From Desulfurispora thermophila DSM 16022 (GTDB taxonomy: Bacteria > Bacillota > Desulfotomaculia > Desulfotomaculales > Desulfurisporaceae): a stretch of DNA of 64,000 nt. The number at the start of each line of letters is the position of its first letter. Within the stretch, counting starts at the first letter, position 1. The stretch is from positions 236,914 through 300,913 of the forward strand of contig NZ_AQWN01000003.1 in NCBI RefSeq assembly GCF_000376385.1, written 5' to 3'. The notes below the pieces were generated by a model. That model was not told the origin of the DNA. It searched no databases and saw only the letters and a program-made list of their open reading frames with translations. Positions 52,699 to 62,029 of the stretch are shown here, piece after piece. A program made the position numbers and the translations under genes.

Positions 52699-53421
52699 AT
52701 GGCCAGGTTTCCTGTGGGCATGATTATCCTCATCATTGTGACAGCACTGATCTTTCTGGGCCTGGCTCACCGGGCTCTGGACCGGCTGAAACTGTCCGAT
52801 CGCGGTGCTTTGCTGGTGATTGCCGCTATGATTGTGGGAAGTTTTATTGACATCCCTATCTCGGGCGGCAGATATCCGGTGAGTTTGAATGTAGGGGGAT
52901 TCATCGTCCCCGTAGCTCTGGCCGGGTATTTGCTCTTCACGGCAGGTACTGGCAAGGAACGCACCCGCTCGCTGTTGGCCGCTCTGGTGGTGGGCGCGGC
53001 AGTATATCTGCTGGGCAGTGTGACCATGCGTGGACTACCGGAGCCAGGCGGACGTTTTGAGGTGCTGGACACGCTGTGGCTGTACCCTTTGGTGGCCGGT
53101 ATAATTGGCTACCTGGCCGGGCGTTCCCGGCGGGGCTCTTTTATCGCTGCTACACTTGGGCTTTTGCTGTATGAGGTAGGCCACTATATCTGGCTGGTGC
53201 GCAGCGGGGCGCCCACGGCCCGGATTGCTCTGGGCGGGGCCGGACTATTTGACGCGGTCGTCATCGCGGGATTTTTTGCCCTGCTGCTGGCGGAAGTGAT
53301 TGGTGAAACCAGGGAGCGCCTGGCCGGTGGTCCCAGTTCCCGGGGCAAAGCGCCCGAACTGTTGCAGGCTTTGCGCAAGCCAGGCCATGACCAAGATCAA
53401 GACCAGGAAAAGCAGGACTGA
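52699..53421 (+). CDS. DUF1614-like membrane protein
   Basis: A 240-residue protein with about seven hydrophobic segments. Visible stretches are LVIAAMIVGSFIDIPI, VGGFIVPVALAGYLLF, LYPLVAGIIGYLAGR and ALGGAGLFDAVVIAGFFALL. This resembles DUF1614, an uncharacterised family often next to spoIIP. The C-terminus is a hydrophilic tail with alternating Asp and Gln. ATG 52699 follows AAAAAAGGAGG, so the earlier in-frame ATG is rejected. Function is unknown; placement suggests sporulation. Confidence 0.7.
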   Translation: MARFPVGMIILIIVTALIFLGLAHRALDRLKLSDRGALLVIAAMIVGSFIDIPISGGRYPVSLNVGGFIVPVALAGYLLFTAGTGKERTRSLLAALVVGAAVYLLGSVTMRGLPEPGGRFEVLDTLWLYPLVAGIIGYLAGRSRRGSFIAATLGLLLYEVGHYIWLVRSGAPTARIALGGAGLFDAVVIAGFFALLLAEVIGETRERLAGGPSSRGKAPELLQALRKPGHDQDQDQEKQD

Positions 53422-53436
53422 AGGAGGGTTGGAAAA

Positions 53437-54648
53437 ATGCGTTCGTTGCCTAAAAAGTATATCGCAATCGGGCTGGTGGTTATCGCCGCTGTTGTGACGG
53501 CTGCCGGACTGTATGCTACCGGACTGGACAGAAACATCCCCCTGCCGGCCTGGCAACCGGGAAAAATAATGGAGGACTTCGTCTCTTACAATGAAGTAAG
53601 CGAACACAGCTCGGATTATTATATCACCATTAAGGATAGTCAGGGACAGGTCGTCTCGCTGGCCGCCCGTGGTGTCAGCCAGGGCGACGAAATAATCACT
53701 GCGGAAGGTAAGCACTACCGGGTGGAGAAAGTACAGGGCCGCCAGGCCACAGCCAAGTATCTGGGTGCAGACAAACAGTTCCTGGCCTATCAGGAAATGT
53801 TTGAGCAAATGGCCCTGCCCGTAGTAGCAACGCAGGACAATGCCAACAAGCTGGTGGGCATCTATCACACCCACAGCGATGAATCTTATGTGCCTTCCGA
53901 TGGTAAGGAGGCTATACCATTTAAAGGGGGCATATACCAGGTCGGCCAATCGCTGGTGCAAAAATTAAAAAATGAACGGCTCAGAGTGGAGTACGACCGC
54001 ACCCCCCACGACCCGCATGACAACAATGCGTATCACCGCTCCCGGCGCACAGCGGCCAGGTTAATGAAACAAAATCCCATAGCCCTTCTGGATGTGCACA
54101 GGGACGGCATCCCCAATGCCAACTATTATCGCAAAAACATCGCACAGGAAAGGGTAGCCCAGCTCCGCCTGGTGGTGGGGAGACAAAACCCGCACATGCA
54201 AGCCAACCTGGACTTTGCCCGCAAGATGATGGCCTATGCCAATAGGGTACATCCCAAAATCGTCAAAGAAATATTTATGGCCAAAGGCAATTACAACCAG
54301 GACCTTATGCCCACCGCCCTGCTGATTGAAGCAGGCACCCACTTGAACACAAAAGAAGAAGCCGCGCGCGGCGTAGCCCTGTTTGCCGACGCCATCCCGG
54401 CCATGCTGGGTGCTACTGCAGGCCCCTCAAATAGATTAAACGCTCCGCGCCCTTCCACCACTTCCGGCACCTGGCGCTCTTTAATCTGGCTGATAGTTCT
54501 GGCCGTGCTGGGGGGAGGAGCTTTTCTGGTCATCAGCACGGGCAGTTTCGGGTCAGCCGGCAACAAGTTGCGTGGTTTCTTCAGCCGGGAGTTGACCAGT
54601 TTCCTGGGCCCCTTGAGAAGGCGCCGGAATAACCGGAAAACGCAATAG
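53437..54648 (+). CDS. spoIIP: Stage II sporulation protein P, with extra C-terminal membrane segment
   Basis: A 403-residue protein with an N-terminal anchor (YIAIGLVVIAAVVTAAGLY) and the SpoIIP amidase domain. Metal and catalytic residues appear in VGIYHTHSDESYVP, ALLDVHRDG and LLIEAGTHLNTKEEA. SpoIIP cleaves peptidoglycan in the SpoIIDMP engulfment machine; its partner spoIIM is at 8477. A second hydrophobic segment (about 348-368, LIWLIVLAVLGGGAFLVI) and a basic tail are an addition relative to Bacillus SpoIIP, so both ends may be membrane-held. ATG with GAAGGAGGG upstream. Confidence 0.93.
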   Translation: MRSLPKKYIAIGLVVIAAVVTAAGLYATGLDRNIPLPAWQPGKIMEDFVSYNEVSEHSSDYYITIKDSQGQVVSLAARGVSQGDEIITAEGKHYRVEKVQGRQATAKYLGADKQFLAYQEMFEQMALPVVATQDNANKLVGIYHTHSDESYVPSDGKEAIPFKGGIYQVGQSLVQKLKNERLRVEYDRTPHDPHDNNAYHRSRRTAARLMKQNPIALLDVHRDGIPNANYYRKNIAQERVAQLRLVVGRQNPHMQANLDFARKMMAYANRVHPKIVKEIFMAKGNYNQDLMPTALLIEAGTHLNTKEEAARGVALFADAIPAMLGATAGPSNRLNAPRPSTTSGTWRSLIWLIVLAVLGGGAFLVISTGSFGSAGNKLRGFFSRELTSFLGPLRRRRNNRKTQ

Positions 54649-54656
54649 GTGGTAAA

Positions 54657-55547
54657 ATGCCGGAATACATAAAAATTATTCTGGCCGGTACGCTGGCGGG
54701 CACCATATCCCGCCTGCTGCTTTTACGACTGGACTACCGGCAGTACCCGGGTTATCCACATGGTGTGGTGGCTCACATCTCGCTGGGTGTAATTGCTTCC
54801 GCCCTGGGCGCAGTGCTTATACCGGCCCTGCTCAAGCAGGACTACACAGCAGTTACCTTTCTGGCACTGGCCGCCCAGCAATTCCGCGAGATTCGCCAGA
54901 TGGAGCGGACAACGCTAGAGAATTTGGAAATAAACGAGATGGTGAAGCGGGGCAATGACTACATTGAAGGCATTGCCCGCACCTTTGAGGCTAGAAACTA
55001 CCTGGTTATGGCCACTGCCGTGGTTGTCAGTGCGTGCACATATTTGGGCGGCCTGCTGGGGGGCGTGCTTTCCGCTATTGGGTGTATAGTAATTTCCCGT
55101 ACCTATATGACCGGTAAATCTATCGGACAAATATGCCAGGTACTGCCGGCAACAGTCAACTTTGATGGTGCGTTGCTTAAGGTTGACCAGATTGGCATAA
55201 TGAATGTTGGTCTACCGGAAATGCGGGAAAAAATATTAAAGGAAGCCCTGGCCGTGCGCATAGTCCCCCGCAGTGCCAGTGCCATGGCCATCATCAACGA
55301 CCTGGGTCAGCGCATGGCCATCGCCCACACAGCTGCTGTCATTCTGGGTACCAAGAAGGAAATTGATATGGCCGAACTCACCCCCCTGGCGCGCAAGGAC
55401 ATTGACAGCGGCGAGGTGGGCTTGTTTATCCTGCCCATGCACAAAGACATGGAAGCGTTGTTGCTGGCCGTTCGTCGCACACCAGTTCTGGAAAGCTCCC
55501 GCAGCAAGCCGTTGGCTACCCAGGCTGGGAGAATGGCCCGCAGGTGA
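54657..55547 (+). CDS. YIEGIA family membrane protein
   Basis: A 296-residue protein of the family named for its motif, seen here as GNDYIEGIARTFEARNY (about residue 100). Hydrophobic segments lie at about 5-22, 40-62 and 120-150. A soluble C-terminal half (LATQAGRMARR at the end) includes VRIVPRSASAMAIINDLGQR. YIEGIA proteins are conserved in spore-forming Clostridia next to spoIIP, with no known activity. ATG 54657 is 8 bases after the spoIIP stop. The small capping-type subunit follows 21 bases downstream. Confidence 0.88.
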   Translation: MPEYIKIILAGTLAGTISRLLLLRLDYRQYPGYPHGVVAHISLGVIASALGAVLIPALLKQDYTAVTFLALAAQQFREIRQMERTTLENLEINEMVKRGNDYIEGIARTFEARNYLVMATAVVVSACTYLGGLLGGVLSAIGCIVISRTYMTGKSIGQICQVLPATVNFDGALLKVDQIGIMNVGLPEMREKILKEALAVRIVPRSASAMAIINDLGQRMAIAHTAAVILGTKKEIDMAELTPLARKDIDSGEVGLFILPMHKDMEALLLAVRRTPVLESSRSKPLATQAGRMARR

Positions 55548-55568
55548 TGTACGGAGGAAAGACCCTTT

Positions 55569-55754
55569 ATGAGTGCTGAAAAAAAGATACTGGCTGTAGT
55601 TACTTCGGACATGCAATCAGTAGCCGGAGGAGCACCCATTTTTTATGCTCCCGACCCCGCTAGCAGGGACAAGCTGGCCCGCAGTCTGAGCAGGATTCTC
55701 GATGCCATGGTTCATGATCTGGAAAATGGTACATATATTGTTGTGGCACATTAG
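55569..55754 (+). CDS. Capping-complex subunit for YIEGIA
   Basis: A 61-residue protein: KKILAVVTSDMQSVAGGAPI, then FYAPDPASRDKLARSLSRI and VHDLENGTYIVVAH. Small proteins of this kind are encoded next to YIEGIA genes, and I recall the name 'capping complex subunit for YIEGIA'. ATG 55569 has GGAGGAAAG upstream. Its role with YIEGIA is not known. Confidence 0.75.
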   Translation: MSAEKKILAVVTSDMQSVAGGAPIFYAPDPASRDKLARSLSRILDAMVHDLENGTYIVVAH

Positions 55755-55894
55755 TGCCCCCACCGCAAATCCAAAATGCAATCATTCTGCCGCTCCACGG
55801 CTATTATGTTGGGCGCAGGCTTGACTTTACTGTGGCAAATATTAGATAATGGAGCAAGAATCCAGATGCCCGCTGATGAGAGAGGATGTGCCCA

Positions 55895-57223
55895 TTGCCA
55901 CAACAAGGACTTTGCATTGCGCAGGTTGAAAGCGGCAGTATTGCGGAACAACTGGACATTGAACCTGGTGATATTATTCTGGCCATCAATGAACAACCGG
56001 TGAATGATATTCTGGACTATCGCTTCGGTTTGGCCGACGATGTGGTTCAAATCACCATACAAAAATCAGATCTGCAAATATGGGAACTGGAGATAGAAAA
56101 AGACCCCGAGGACGACTTGGGCGTATCTTTTGCCGGTGAAGGGCTCGAGCCCATAAAAAAATGCCGTAACAACTGCATTTTTTGCTTTGTCGCCCAGATG
56201 CCACCCGATATGCGACCCACTCTTTATGTGCGGGATGACGACTACCGCCACTCTTTTCTTTATGGCAACTTCATAACCCTGACCAACCTTACCTTGGCAG
56301 AAAAGCAGCGCATTGTTAAGCAGCGGCTCAGTCCTCTGTATGTATCGGTGCACACCACCGACCCGGAGTTGCGGGCCTGGATGATGCGCCAAACCAGGGC
56401 TGCCTACATCATGGACGACCTGAAATATTTCACCCAAAACGGCATCACTGTCCACACCCAGGCTGTGCTTTGTCCGGGCATCAATGACGGACAACACCTG
56501 GAGCGCACAGTGTCCGATCTTTTGTCGCTTTGGCCGGGAGTGGCATCTTTAGCTGTTGTGCCGGTGGGACTCACCGCACACCGGCAAAACCTTCCCGCCA
56601 TCAAGGGGTACACACCCGGGCAGGCCAGCCAGGTGCTGGATATTGTGCATGATTGGCGAGTCAAAGCCGAAGCACGCTGCGATTACCCCTTTGTTTTTGC
56701 CAGCGATGAGTTTTATTTGCTGGCCGGGCAACCCATTCCCGGGACCGAATATTATGCCGATTTTCCCCAGGTTGAAAATGGTGTAGGGCTGACCAGGCTT
56801 TTCTTTGATGAATGGGAAGAAGTTAAACTGCACTTACCGTCCGTCTTGTCCGCACCCCTCCGGGTGACCCTGGTGACGGGAAAACTGGGGCGCAGAGTGC
56901 TCGCTCCCCTGGTGGAGCACTTAAATAAAGTTGCCAACTTACAGATAGAAATTTGCGCCGTAGAAAACAAGTTTTTTGGCCCCAGCGTTACAGTAGCCGG
57001 CCTGCTCACCGGAGGAGATATTATCAGTGCCCTGCAAAGACAGCGGCCGGGAGACCTGGTGCTAATCCCATCTGTGGCTTTGAAAACAGGGGAAGATGTA
57101 TTTCTTGACAACATGAGTTTGGCCCAACTGCAGGCCCGCCTGCAAAAACATGTGTACAAGGCCGGCAGTCCAAGAGAGATTATATCAGCCATTACAAAGT
57201 CAACAGGTGAAAGCGATGAGTAA
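55895..57223 (+). CDS. DUF512 radical-SAM/PDZ protein
   Basis: The protein has about 442 residues. An N-terminal PDZ-like domain ([20 protein letters not shown]) precedes a radical-SAM-like core with [14 protein letters not shown], i.e. CxxxCxxC for a [4Fe-4S] cluster, and a C-terminal DUF512 domain ([37 protein letters not shown]). Anaerobes commonly carry it directly before der. Function is unknown. TTG 55895 follows AGAGAGG at correct spacing; ATG 55886 is too close. Its last 8 bases overlap the start of der. Confidence 0.85.
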   Translation: MPQQGLCIAQVESGSIAEQLDIEPGDIILAINEQPVNDILDYRFGLADDVVQITIQKSDLQIWELEIEKDPEDDLGVSFAGEGLEPIKKCRNNCIFCFVAQMPPDMRPTLYVRDDDYRHSFLYGNFITLTNLTLAEKQRIVKQRLSPLYVSVHTTDPELRAWMMRQTRAAYIMDDLKYFTQNGITVHTQAVLCPGINDGQHLERTVSDLLSLWPGVASLAVVPVGLTAHRQNLPAIKGYTPGQASQVLDIVHDWRVKAEARCDYPFVFASDEFYLLAGQPIPGTEYYADFPQVENGVGLTRLFFDEWEEVKLHLPSVLSAPLRVTLVTGKLGRRVLAPLVEHLNKVANLQIEICAVENKFFGPSVTVAGLLTGGDIISALQRQRPGDLVLIPSVALKTGEDVFLDNMSLAQLQARLQKHVYKAGSPREIISAITKSTGESDE

Positions 57224-58532
57224 ACCGGTAGTTGCTGTGGTAGGACGCCCCAATGTGGGCAAATCAACTTTGTTTAACAGGTTGGTGGGAGCCAGAATAG
57301 CAATAGTAGAAGACATCCCCGGCGTGACCAGGGACAGGTTGTACAAAGATGCGGATTGGAACGGCCGTTCCTTCACTCTGGTGGACACCGGTGGATTGGA
57401 TTATGAAGAAGAGGGCGAGATTATCAGCAATGTGCGGCGCCAGGCCGAGCTGGCCATAGCCGAAGCCGACCTGGTTCTGTTTGTGGTGGACGCCCGGGCT
57501 GGTCTCACACCGGCCGATGAAGCTGTAGCGTCCGTGCTCCGCCGCAGTGAAAAACCGGTCATTCTGGTGGCCAATAAAGTGGAAAATTACCAGAACAAAG
57601 ATTATTATGAGTTTTATCAGCTGGGGCTGGGCGATCCCTTTCCGGTCTCCGCTCTGGAAGGATTGAATACCGGCGATCTTCTGGATGAAGTGCTCAAGCA
57701 TCTGCCAGCCAGGGAAGACCTGGGCGAGGAGCCCGATGTGATCAAAATAGCCATGCTGGGTCGGCCCAATGTGGGCAAATCCTCCCTGGTCAATGCCATT
57801 CTGGGAGAACAGCGCGTGGTGGTTAGTGAAATTCCCGGCACAACGCGGGATGCCATTGATACCGCATTTACCAGAGAAGGGCAAAATTATCTGCTTATTG
57901 ATACCGCCGGTATCCGCCGGCGGGCCCGCATTGTGGAGGCCACAGAGAAATACAGTGTGATCAGGGCGCTCAAAGCCATTGACCGCTGCGATATTGTGCT
58001 GGCCGTAATTGACGCTACCAGCGGCGTCACCGAACAGGACAAGAGGTTGATTGGCTACAGCCACGAAAAGGGGCGGGGTCTGGTCCTGCTGGTCAATAAG
58101 TGGGACCTGGTGGTGAAAGATGATAAAACCATGGACAAATATACCCGACAAATCAGAACCGAGCTTGGTTTTGTTGATTACGCCCCCATATTGTTCGTGT
58201 CGGCTTTAACCAGGCAACGCGTACCCAAAATACTGAGCCTGGTCAACCAGGTGGCTTCCTATCAAAGCATGCGCCTGTCCACAGCCGACCTGAACTCTGT
58301 CTTAAGGGAAGCGTTTTTGCACAGCCCGCCCCCATCATACAAGGGACGCAAATTAAAGTTATTATACGCTACCCAGGTGGCTGTAAAACCGCCCCGTTTT
58401 GTCTTGTTTGTCAACGACGACAAATTGGTGCATTTCTCTTACCTTAGGTATCTGGAAAACCAGCTGCGCCAAGCCTATCTTTTCACGGGCACTCCGTTGC
58501 AAATAAGATTCCGCAGCAGGGGAGAGCGATAA
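57216..58532 (+). CDS. der: Ribosome biogenesis GTPase Der (EngA)
   Basis: A 438-residue protein with two tandem GTPase domains and a KH-like C-terminus. G1 motifs are [16 protein letters not shown] and [16 protein letters not shown]. Further motifs are VDTGG, DTAGIRR, NKVE and NKWD. It acts in 50S subunit assembly. ATG 57216 begins at the usual N-terminus and overlaps the DUF512 stop. PlsY follows after 1 base. Confidence 0.96.
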   Translation: MSKPVVAVVGRPNVGKSTLFNRLVGARIAIVEDIPGVTRDRLYKDADWNGRSFTLVDTGGLDYEEEGEIISNVRRQAELAIAEADLVLFVVDARAGLTPADEAVASVLRRSEKPVILVANKVENYQNKDYYEFYQLGLGDPFPVSALEGLNTGDLLDEVLKHLPAREDLGEEPDVIKIAMLGRPNVGKSSLVNAILGEQRVVVSEIPGTTRDAIDTAFTREGQNYLLIDTAGIRRRARIVEATEKYSVIRALKAIDRCDIVLAVIDATSGVTEQDKRLIGYSHEKGRGLVLLVNKWDLVVKDDKTMDKYTRQIRTELGFVDYAPILFVSALTRQRVPKILSLVNQVASYQSMRLSTADLNSVLREAFLHSPPPSYKGRKLKLLYATQVAVKPPRFVLFVNDDKLVHFSYLRYLENQLRQAYLFTGTPLQIRFRSRGER

Positions 58533-58533
58533 A

Positions 58534-59121
58534 GTGCAATTGTTAGCTGCTATTGTGGCCAGCTATTTGATTGGATCAATACCGTTCGGTTATCTCATAG
58601 CCCGCCTGTACGGTACAGACATCCGGCAACACGGCAGTGGCAACATTGGGGCTACCAATGTATGGCGCACGCTGGGCCCCATACCCGGATTACTGGCCCT
58701 GCTGGGCGATGCGGCTAAAGGAGCGCTGGCCGTCTATTTGGGAAGAAAAACCGGCCTACAGTTCGCTGACTTGATGGCCGGGCTGGCCGCCATGGTCGGT
58801 CACGCCTGGCCGGTTTACCTGAGGTTTAAAGGCGGAAAGATAATTGCCACAGGAACAGGCGTAATGCTTATGCTTTCCCCACAAATTACCCTGTGGGCCG
58901 TTCTGGTGTTTGCTCTGGTTGTAGCTACCTCCCGCTTTGTATCCTTGGGGTCGGTGTGTGCGGCCATAAGCGTGCCCGTCCTTTTCCGGCTCTACGGCTA
59001 CAACTGGCCTTACCTGCTTTTTGCATTGACCATCGCGGCAATTGCCGTTTACAAACATATACCAAATTTGCGCCGCATTGCCGCCGGCCAGGAATTCAAA
59101 GTGGGTTCCCGGAAAAAATGA
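58534..59121 (+). CDS. plsY: Glycerol-3-phosphate acyltransferase PlsY
   Basis: A 195-residue membrane protein with five hydrophobic segments. It transfers the acyl group from acyl-phosphate to glycerol 3-phosphate. The three conserved loops are visible: HGSGNIGATNVWRTLG, RFKGGKIIATG, and KHIPNLRRIAAGQE. GTG start. The next gene, gpsA, supplies its substrate. Confidence 0.95.
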   Translation: MQLLAAIVASYLIGSIPFGYLIARLYGTDIRQHGSGNIGATNVWRTLGPIPGLLALLGDAAKGALAVYLGRKTGLQFADLMAGLAAMVGHAWPVYLRFKGGKIIATGTGVMLMLSPQITLWAVLVFALVVATSRFVSLGSVCAAISVPVLFRLYGYNWPYLLFALTIAAIAVYKHIPNLRRIAAGQEFKVGSRKK

Positions 59122-59238
59122 GCACGCCAGCAATTTATAATGGCCCCTTCAAAAAACAAGCACTTCAGCAACTTATAGCTACTCAAAATAGCTAATTAAA
59201 GTTGTTTTAAGAAAAACGCGCAGTGTGGAGGAATTAAT

Positions 59239-60276
59239 TTGTCGGCCAAAATAGTATCAATAATCGGCGCCGGAAGCTGGGGGACCGCTCTGTCTGTACA
59301 CCTGGCCCAGAAAGACATCCGGGTCCAGTTATGGTGCCGGAATGAGGAACTGGCTAGGGAAATGGTCACTTCAAACTCCAATAACCGCTATCTGCCGGGT
59401 GTAAAGTTACCTGAAAATATAGAAATATACACAAAATTATCCGAGGCTCTGCAACATTCAAAGGTCATTGTCTGCGCCACACCCTCACACACCTTTAGGG
59501 AAATTCTTACCGGCATTAAGGATAATATTACTCGGGACAGCCTGATTATCAATGTGGCCAAGGGACTGGAAGAGAGCTCTTGCTTGCGCCTTTCCCAGGT
59601 CTTTGCCGCAGTAATGGGTGAGCAATATATGGATCGTTACGTAGCACTCTCCGGTCCCAGCCACGCTGAAGAAGTGGGACGGGGTATTCCCACAGCCATA
59701 GTAGCCGCTGCGCAAAGCATGGAAGCGGCCAATCAAGCGCAGGACATATTTTTGTCCAACAGTCTACGGGTTTACACCAATCCTGATCTGACAGGAGTGG
59801 AACTGGGCGGAGCGCTGAAAAATGTCATTGCCCTGGGTACCGGAATCGCTGACGGGCTGGGGTTGGGTGACAACACCAAAGCCGCGTTAATGACCAGGGG
59901 GCTGGCCGAGATCACCCGTCTGGGAATAAAACTGGGGGCCAACCCCCTCACCTTTGCCGGGCTGACCGGCCTGGGAGATTTAATAGTCACCTGTACCAGC
60001 CAGCATAGCCGCAACCGCCGGGCCGGCATAGCCATCGGACGGGGCAAGAGCCTGACCGAAGCGCTGGCCGAAGTGCGCATGGTGGTGGAAGGAGTGAGAA
60101 CCACCAGAGTGGCCTACCAGCTTTCCCGGCAGGTTGGTGTAGAAATGCCCATTACAGAACAAATGTATTACGTGCTGTTTGAAGGATATTGCCCGCGCCA
60201 GGCGGTGGAAACCCTGATGGGTAGAGGGCGGAGAAATGAAATTGAAGAAGTTGCTCTCAGCCGCTTTGTTCTGTAA
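59239..60276 (+). CDS. gpsA: NAD(P)H-dependent glycerol-3-phosphate dehydrogenase
   Basis: A 345-residue enzyme that reduces dihydroxyacetone phosphate. The Rossmann motif is [23 protein letters not shown] and [14 protein letters not shown] follow, the catalytic Lys lies in [11 protein letters not shown], and [16 protein letters not shown] and SRNRRAG are conserved. TTG start behind GTGTGGAGG. With plsY and plsC it covers the first three steps of glycerolipid synthesis. Confidence 0.95.
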   Translation: MSAKIVSIIGAGSWGTALSVHLAQKDIRVQLWCRNEELAREMVTSNSNNRYLPGVKLPENIEIYTKLSEALQHSKVIVCATPSHTFREILTGIKDNITRDSLIINVAKGLEESSCLRLSQVFAAVMGEQYMDRYVALSGPSHAEEVGRGIPTAIVAAAQSMEAANQAQDIFLSNSLRVYTNPDLTGVELGGALKNVIALGTGIADGLGLGDNTKAALMTRGLAEITRLGIKLGANPLTFAGLTGLGDLIVTCTSQHSRNRRAGIAIGRGKSLTEALAEVRMVVEGVRTTRVAYQLSRQVGVEMPITEQMYYVLFEGYCPRQAVETLMGRGRRNEIEEVALSRFVL

Positions 60277-60361
60277 AGCACCTCAACCAACCTGCAAGAT
60301 CTGTCAGTAAGTAAATGCTGCTGGCTTAAGCCGTAATTTTAATAGAAAAGGGGGCAAAAAC

Positions 60362-60892
60362 ATGCCGCTGATACCTTATGGCGACAAGACGCCGCAAATT
60401 GGCGCCAATGTTTTTATTGCGCCCACTGCCACATTGATTGGCAATGTGGTGGTGGAAGAAGGCGCCAGCATCTGGTTTGGCGCAGTACTGCGAGGTGATT
60501 TCGGACAAATCCGGGTGGGGCGGCAGAGCAGTATCCAGGACAACGTGGTTGTACATGTCCTGCCGGGCGGTGAGACCTTGATCGGAGATAATGTGACTGT
60601 GGCCCATGGTGCAGTGCTGCACAACTGTAAAATAGGTGACGGAGCAGTCATCGGCATGAACGCGGTGGTCTTGGACCACGCCGTGGTGGGGGAAAAGGCC
60701 ATGCTAGCCGCCGGCAGCGTGGTTTCCACCGGTGGGCAAATACCACCCCGCCATCTGGCCGCCGGGGCACCGGCCGTACCCAAAAAGGAAATCTCGGGCG
60801 AAGCCCTGAACTGGGTGGAGCAAAGCGCCCTGGCCTACACCTATCTGGCCAAGTCATACATGGATGCCGGCATCGACCGGCTGGACAAATAA
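60362..60892 (+). CDS. Gamma-carbonic anhydrase family protein
   Basis: A 176-residue left-handed beta-helix protein with hexapeptide repeats (IGNVVVEEGASIWFGAVL). The zinc-ligand histidines are in NVVVHVLPGG and VTVAHGAVLHNCKIGD, with the usual H-x16-H-x4-H pattern. The family is annotated as gamma-carbonic anhydrase or PaaY-like; whether this member hydrates CO2 is not clear by eye. ATG with AAAAGGGGGCA upstream. A terminator follows. Confidence 0.88.
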   Translation: MPLIPYGDKTPQIGANVFIAPTATLIGNVVVEEGASIWFGAVLRGDFGQIRVGRQSSIQDNVVVHVLPGGETLIGDNVTVAHGAVLHNCKIGDGAVIGMNAVVLDHAVVGEKAMLAAGSVVSTGGQIPPRHLAAGAPAVPKKEISGEALNWVEQSALAYTYLAKSYMDAGIDRLDK

Positions 60893-60913
60893 GCTCCAGC
60901 CGGCAAATATTAA

Positions 60914-60960
60914 AAAATGACCTGTCCGCTCAAAACCCCGAGCAACAGGTCATTTTTTTA
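60914..60960. terminator. Terminator between convergent gamma-CA and NlpC genes
   Basis: AAATGACCTGT pairs with ACAGGTCATTT, followed by a T-run. The long loop can form a small inner helix (GCTC/GAGC). On the reverse strand the arm is followed by TTAATATTTG, so it may serve both genes. Confidence 0.8.
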
Positions 60961-61006
60961 TCAAAATAAATTCGTATTCTAGCCCTCATAATCTATAACA
61001 AAACTC

Positions 61007-61741
61007 TTACCTCAAGACGCGCCTCGCTCCCTTGTAATTGTCCGTGTAATACCCGCTGGCCAAGGAAGATACGATTACACCTTTGCCTGAAGAAGAAGCG
61101 TGGATGAACTTGTTATCCCCCAGGTATATACCAGAATGATTGATGCTTTTGCTGCCATAATATCCAAACAGTACAATGTCACCGGGCTGCAGCTGGGACT
61201 TGTCCACCGCAACGCCACAGGAAGCCTGGGCTGCCGCATTATGCGGCAGGTCAATGCCGTAGAGAGAAAAAACATAGCGGACAAAACCCGAACAGTCAAA
61301 CCCGGCCGGCCCTTCACCGCCATAAACATAGGGTGTACCCAGGTAAGCATAAGCTGTTTTCAGCACCTCGCGCTCATCAGGGGTAGCAGAGCGGGAAACC
61401 GGCACAATCATACCGATAAGTCTCTGGCTCTGCTTTGGTACCTCATCAGGGGTAGCAGAGCGGGAAACCGGCACAATCATACCGATAAGTCTCTGGCTCT
61501 GCTTTGGTACATGGGCAGCAATACTGGTGGTTGCTTTTTTGGTTTTGGAAGCTGTCTTTGCCGAAGTGGCAGTTTTTGTCGTTTGAGCTTTATTGACCAC
61601 CTTTGCTTTAGTAGCTGCTGCCACATTGCTTTTGCTCTGCGCTAAAGCAGGCATTGATAAAGGGCATATAGCTCCCAAGGTTATTGCCGTCACCAGCAGG
61701 CCATGCCAGACCTTCTTAGGCAGTGCTTTCATATTAATCAT
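61007..61741 (-). CDS. Secreted NlpC/P60 peptidoglycan endopeptidase with duplicated 23-aa linker
   Basis: The protein has 244 residues. A signal peptide (HGLLVTAITLGAICPLSMPALA) is followed by a low-complexity Ala/Lys/Thr linker, a 23-residue segment (VPKQSQRLIGMIVPV and onward) present twice in tandem, and an NlpC/P60 domain with Cys in GFDCSGFVRYVF and His in SINHSGIYLG and FIHASS. It would cut peptide bonds in cell-wall stems. The ATG at 61741 has GGGGAAGG about 12 bases upstream. It is the only reverse-strand full-length gene besides the 36-residue peptide. Confidence 0.9.
   Translation of the reverse strand: MINMKALPKKVWHGLLVTAITLGAICPLSMPALAQSKSNVAAATKAKVVNKAQTTKTATSAKTASKTKKATTSIAAHVPKQSQRLIGMIVPVSRSATPDEVPKQSQRLIGMIVPVSRSATPDEREVLKTAYAYLGTPYVYGGEGPAGFDCSGFVRYVFSLYGIDLPHNAAAQASCGVAVDKSQLQPGDIVLFGYYGSKSINHSGIYLGDNKFIHASSSGKGVIVSSLASGYYTDNYKGARRVLR
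61373..61510. repeat. Exact 69-bp tandem duplication inside the NlpC gene
   Basis: 61373-61441 and 61442-61510 are identical, base for base. The unit is 23 codons, so the reading frame is preserved and the linker peptide is doubled. Identity implies a recent event. Confidence 0.97.
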
Positions 61742-61887
61742 GGATCATAGCAACCTTCCCCAATATTTTTTTAAATCTCTCATATTTTTACTGACAACTT
61801 ATAATTATCCATAGGTGTGTTCGACAGTTCGGGCTTTTTTTCCTGCTTTGCCAACAAAAAAATTTACTCGGTTTAGCCTGCTTGGAA

Positions 61888-61915
61888 GCATAAAAAAAAT
61901 AGCCCAACATATAAA
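61888..61915 (+). promoter_or_regulatory. Possible sigma-E promoter for spoIVA
   Basis: GCATAAA, a 13-base spacer, CATATAAA. This resembles the mother-cell sigma-E consensus (GCATATT and CATACAAT). In Bacillus, spoIVA is sigma-E controlled. The 290 bases between the divergent NlpC gene and spoIVA hold no other gene. Confidence 0.35.
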
Positions 61916-62029
61916 TGTATTGTTAATGTATGCCAGTGAACAAGCATGGAACGAAACTGGCCTCATGGGTAGCGGCGGTAACAATGGGGTCAGGTTGCAA
62001 TTTTATATTTTATTAAGGAGGGAGTGTGC

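Noticed and set aside
53385..53415. Short GATCAAGACCAGGA-type repeat at the end of the DUF1614-like gene as a CRISPR or regulatory repeat
   Set aside because: It is a few in-frame Asp/Gln codons in a hydrophilic tail with no spacing pattern.
61100..61645. A 181-codon forward frame opposite the NlpC gene
   Set aside because: It is antisense to a clear NlpC/P60 gene; the repeated peptide in it only reflects the 69-bp duplication.
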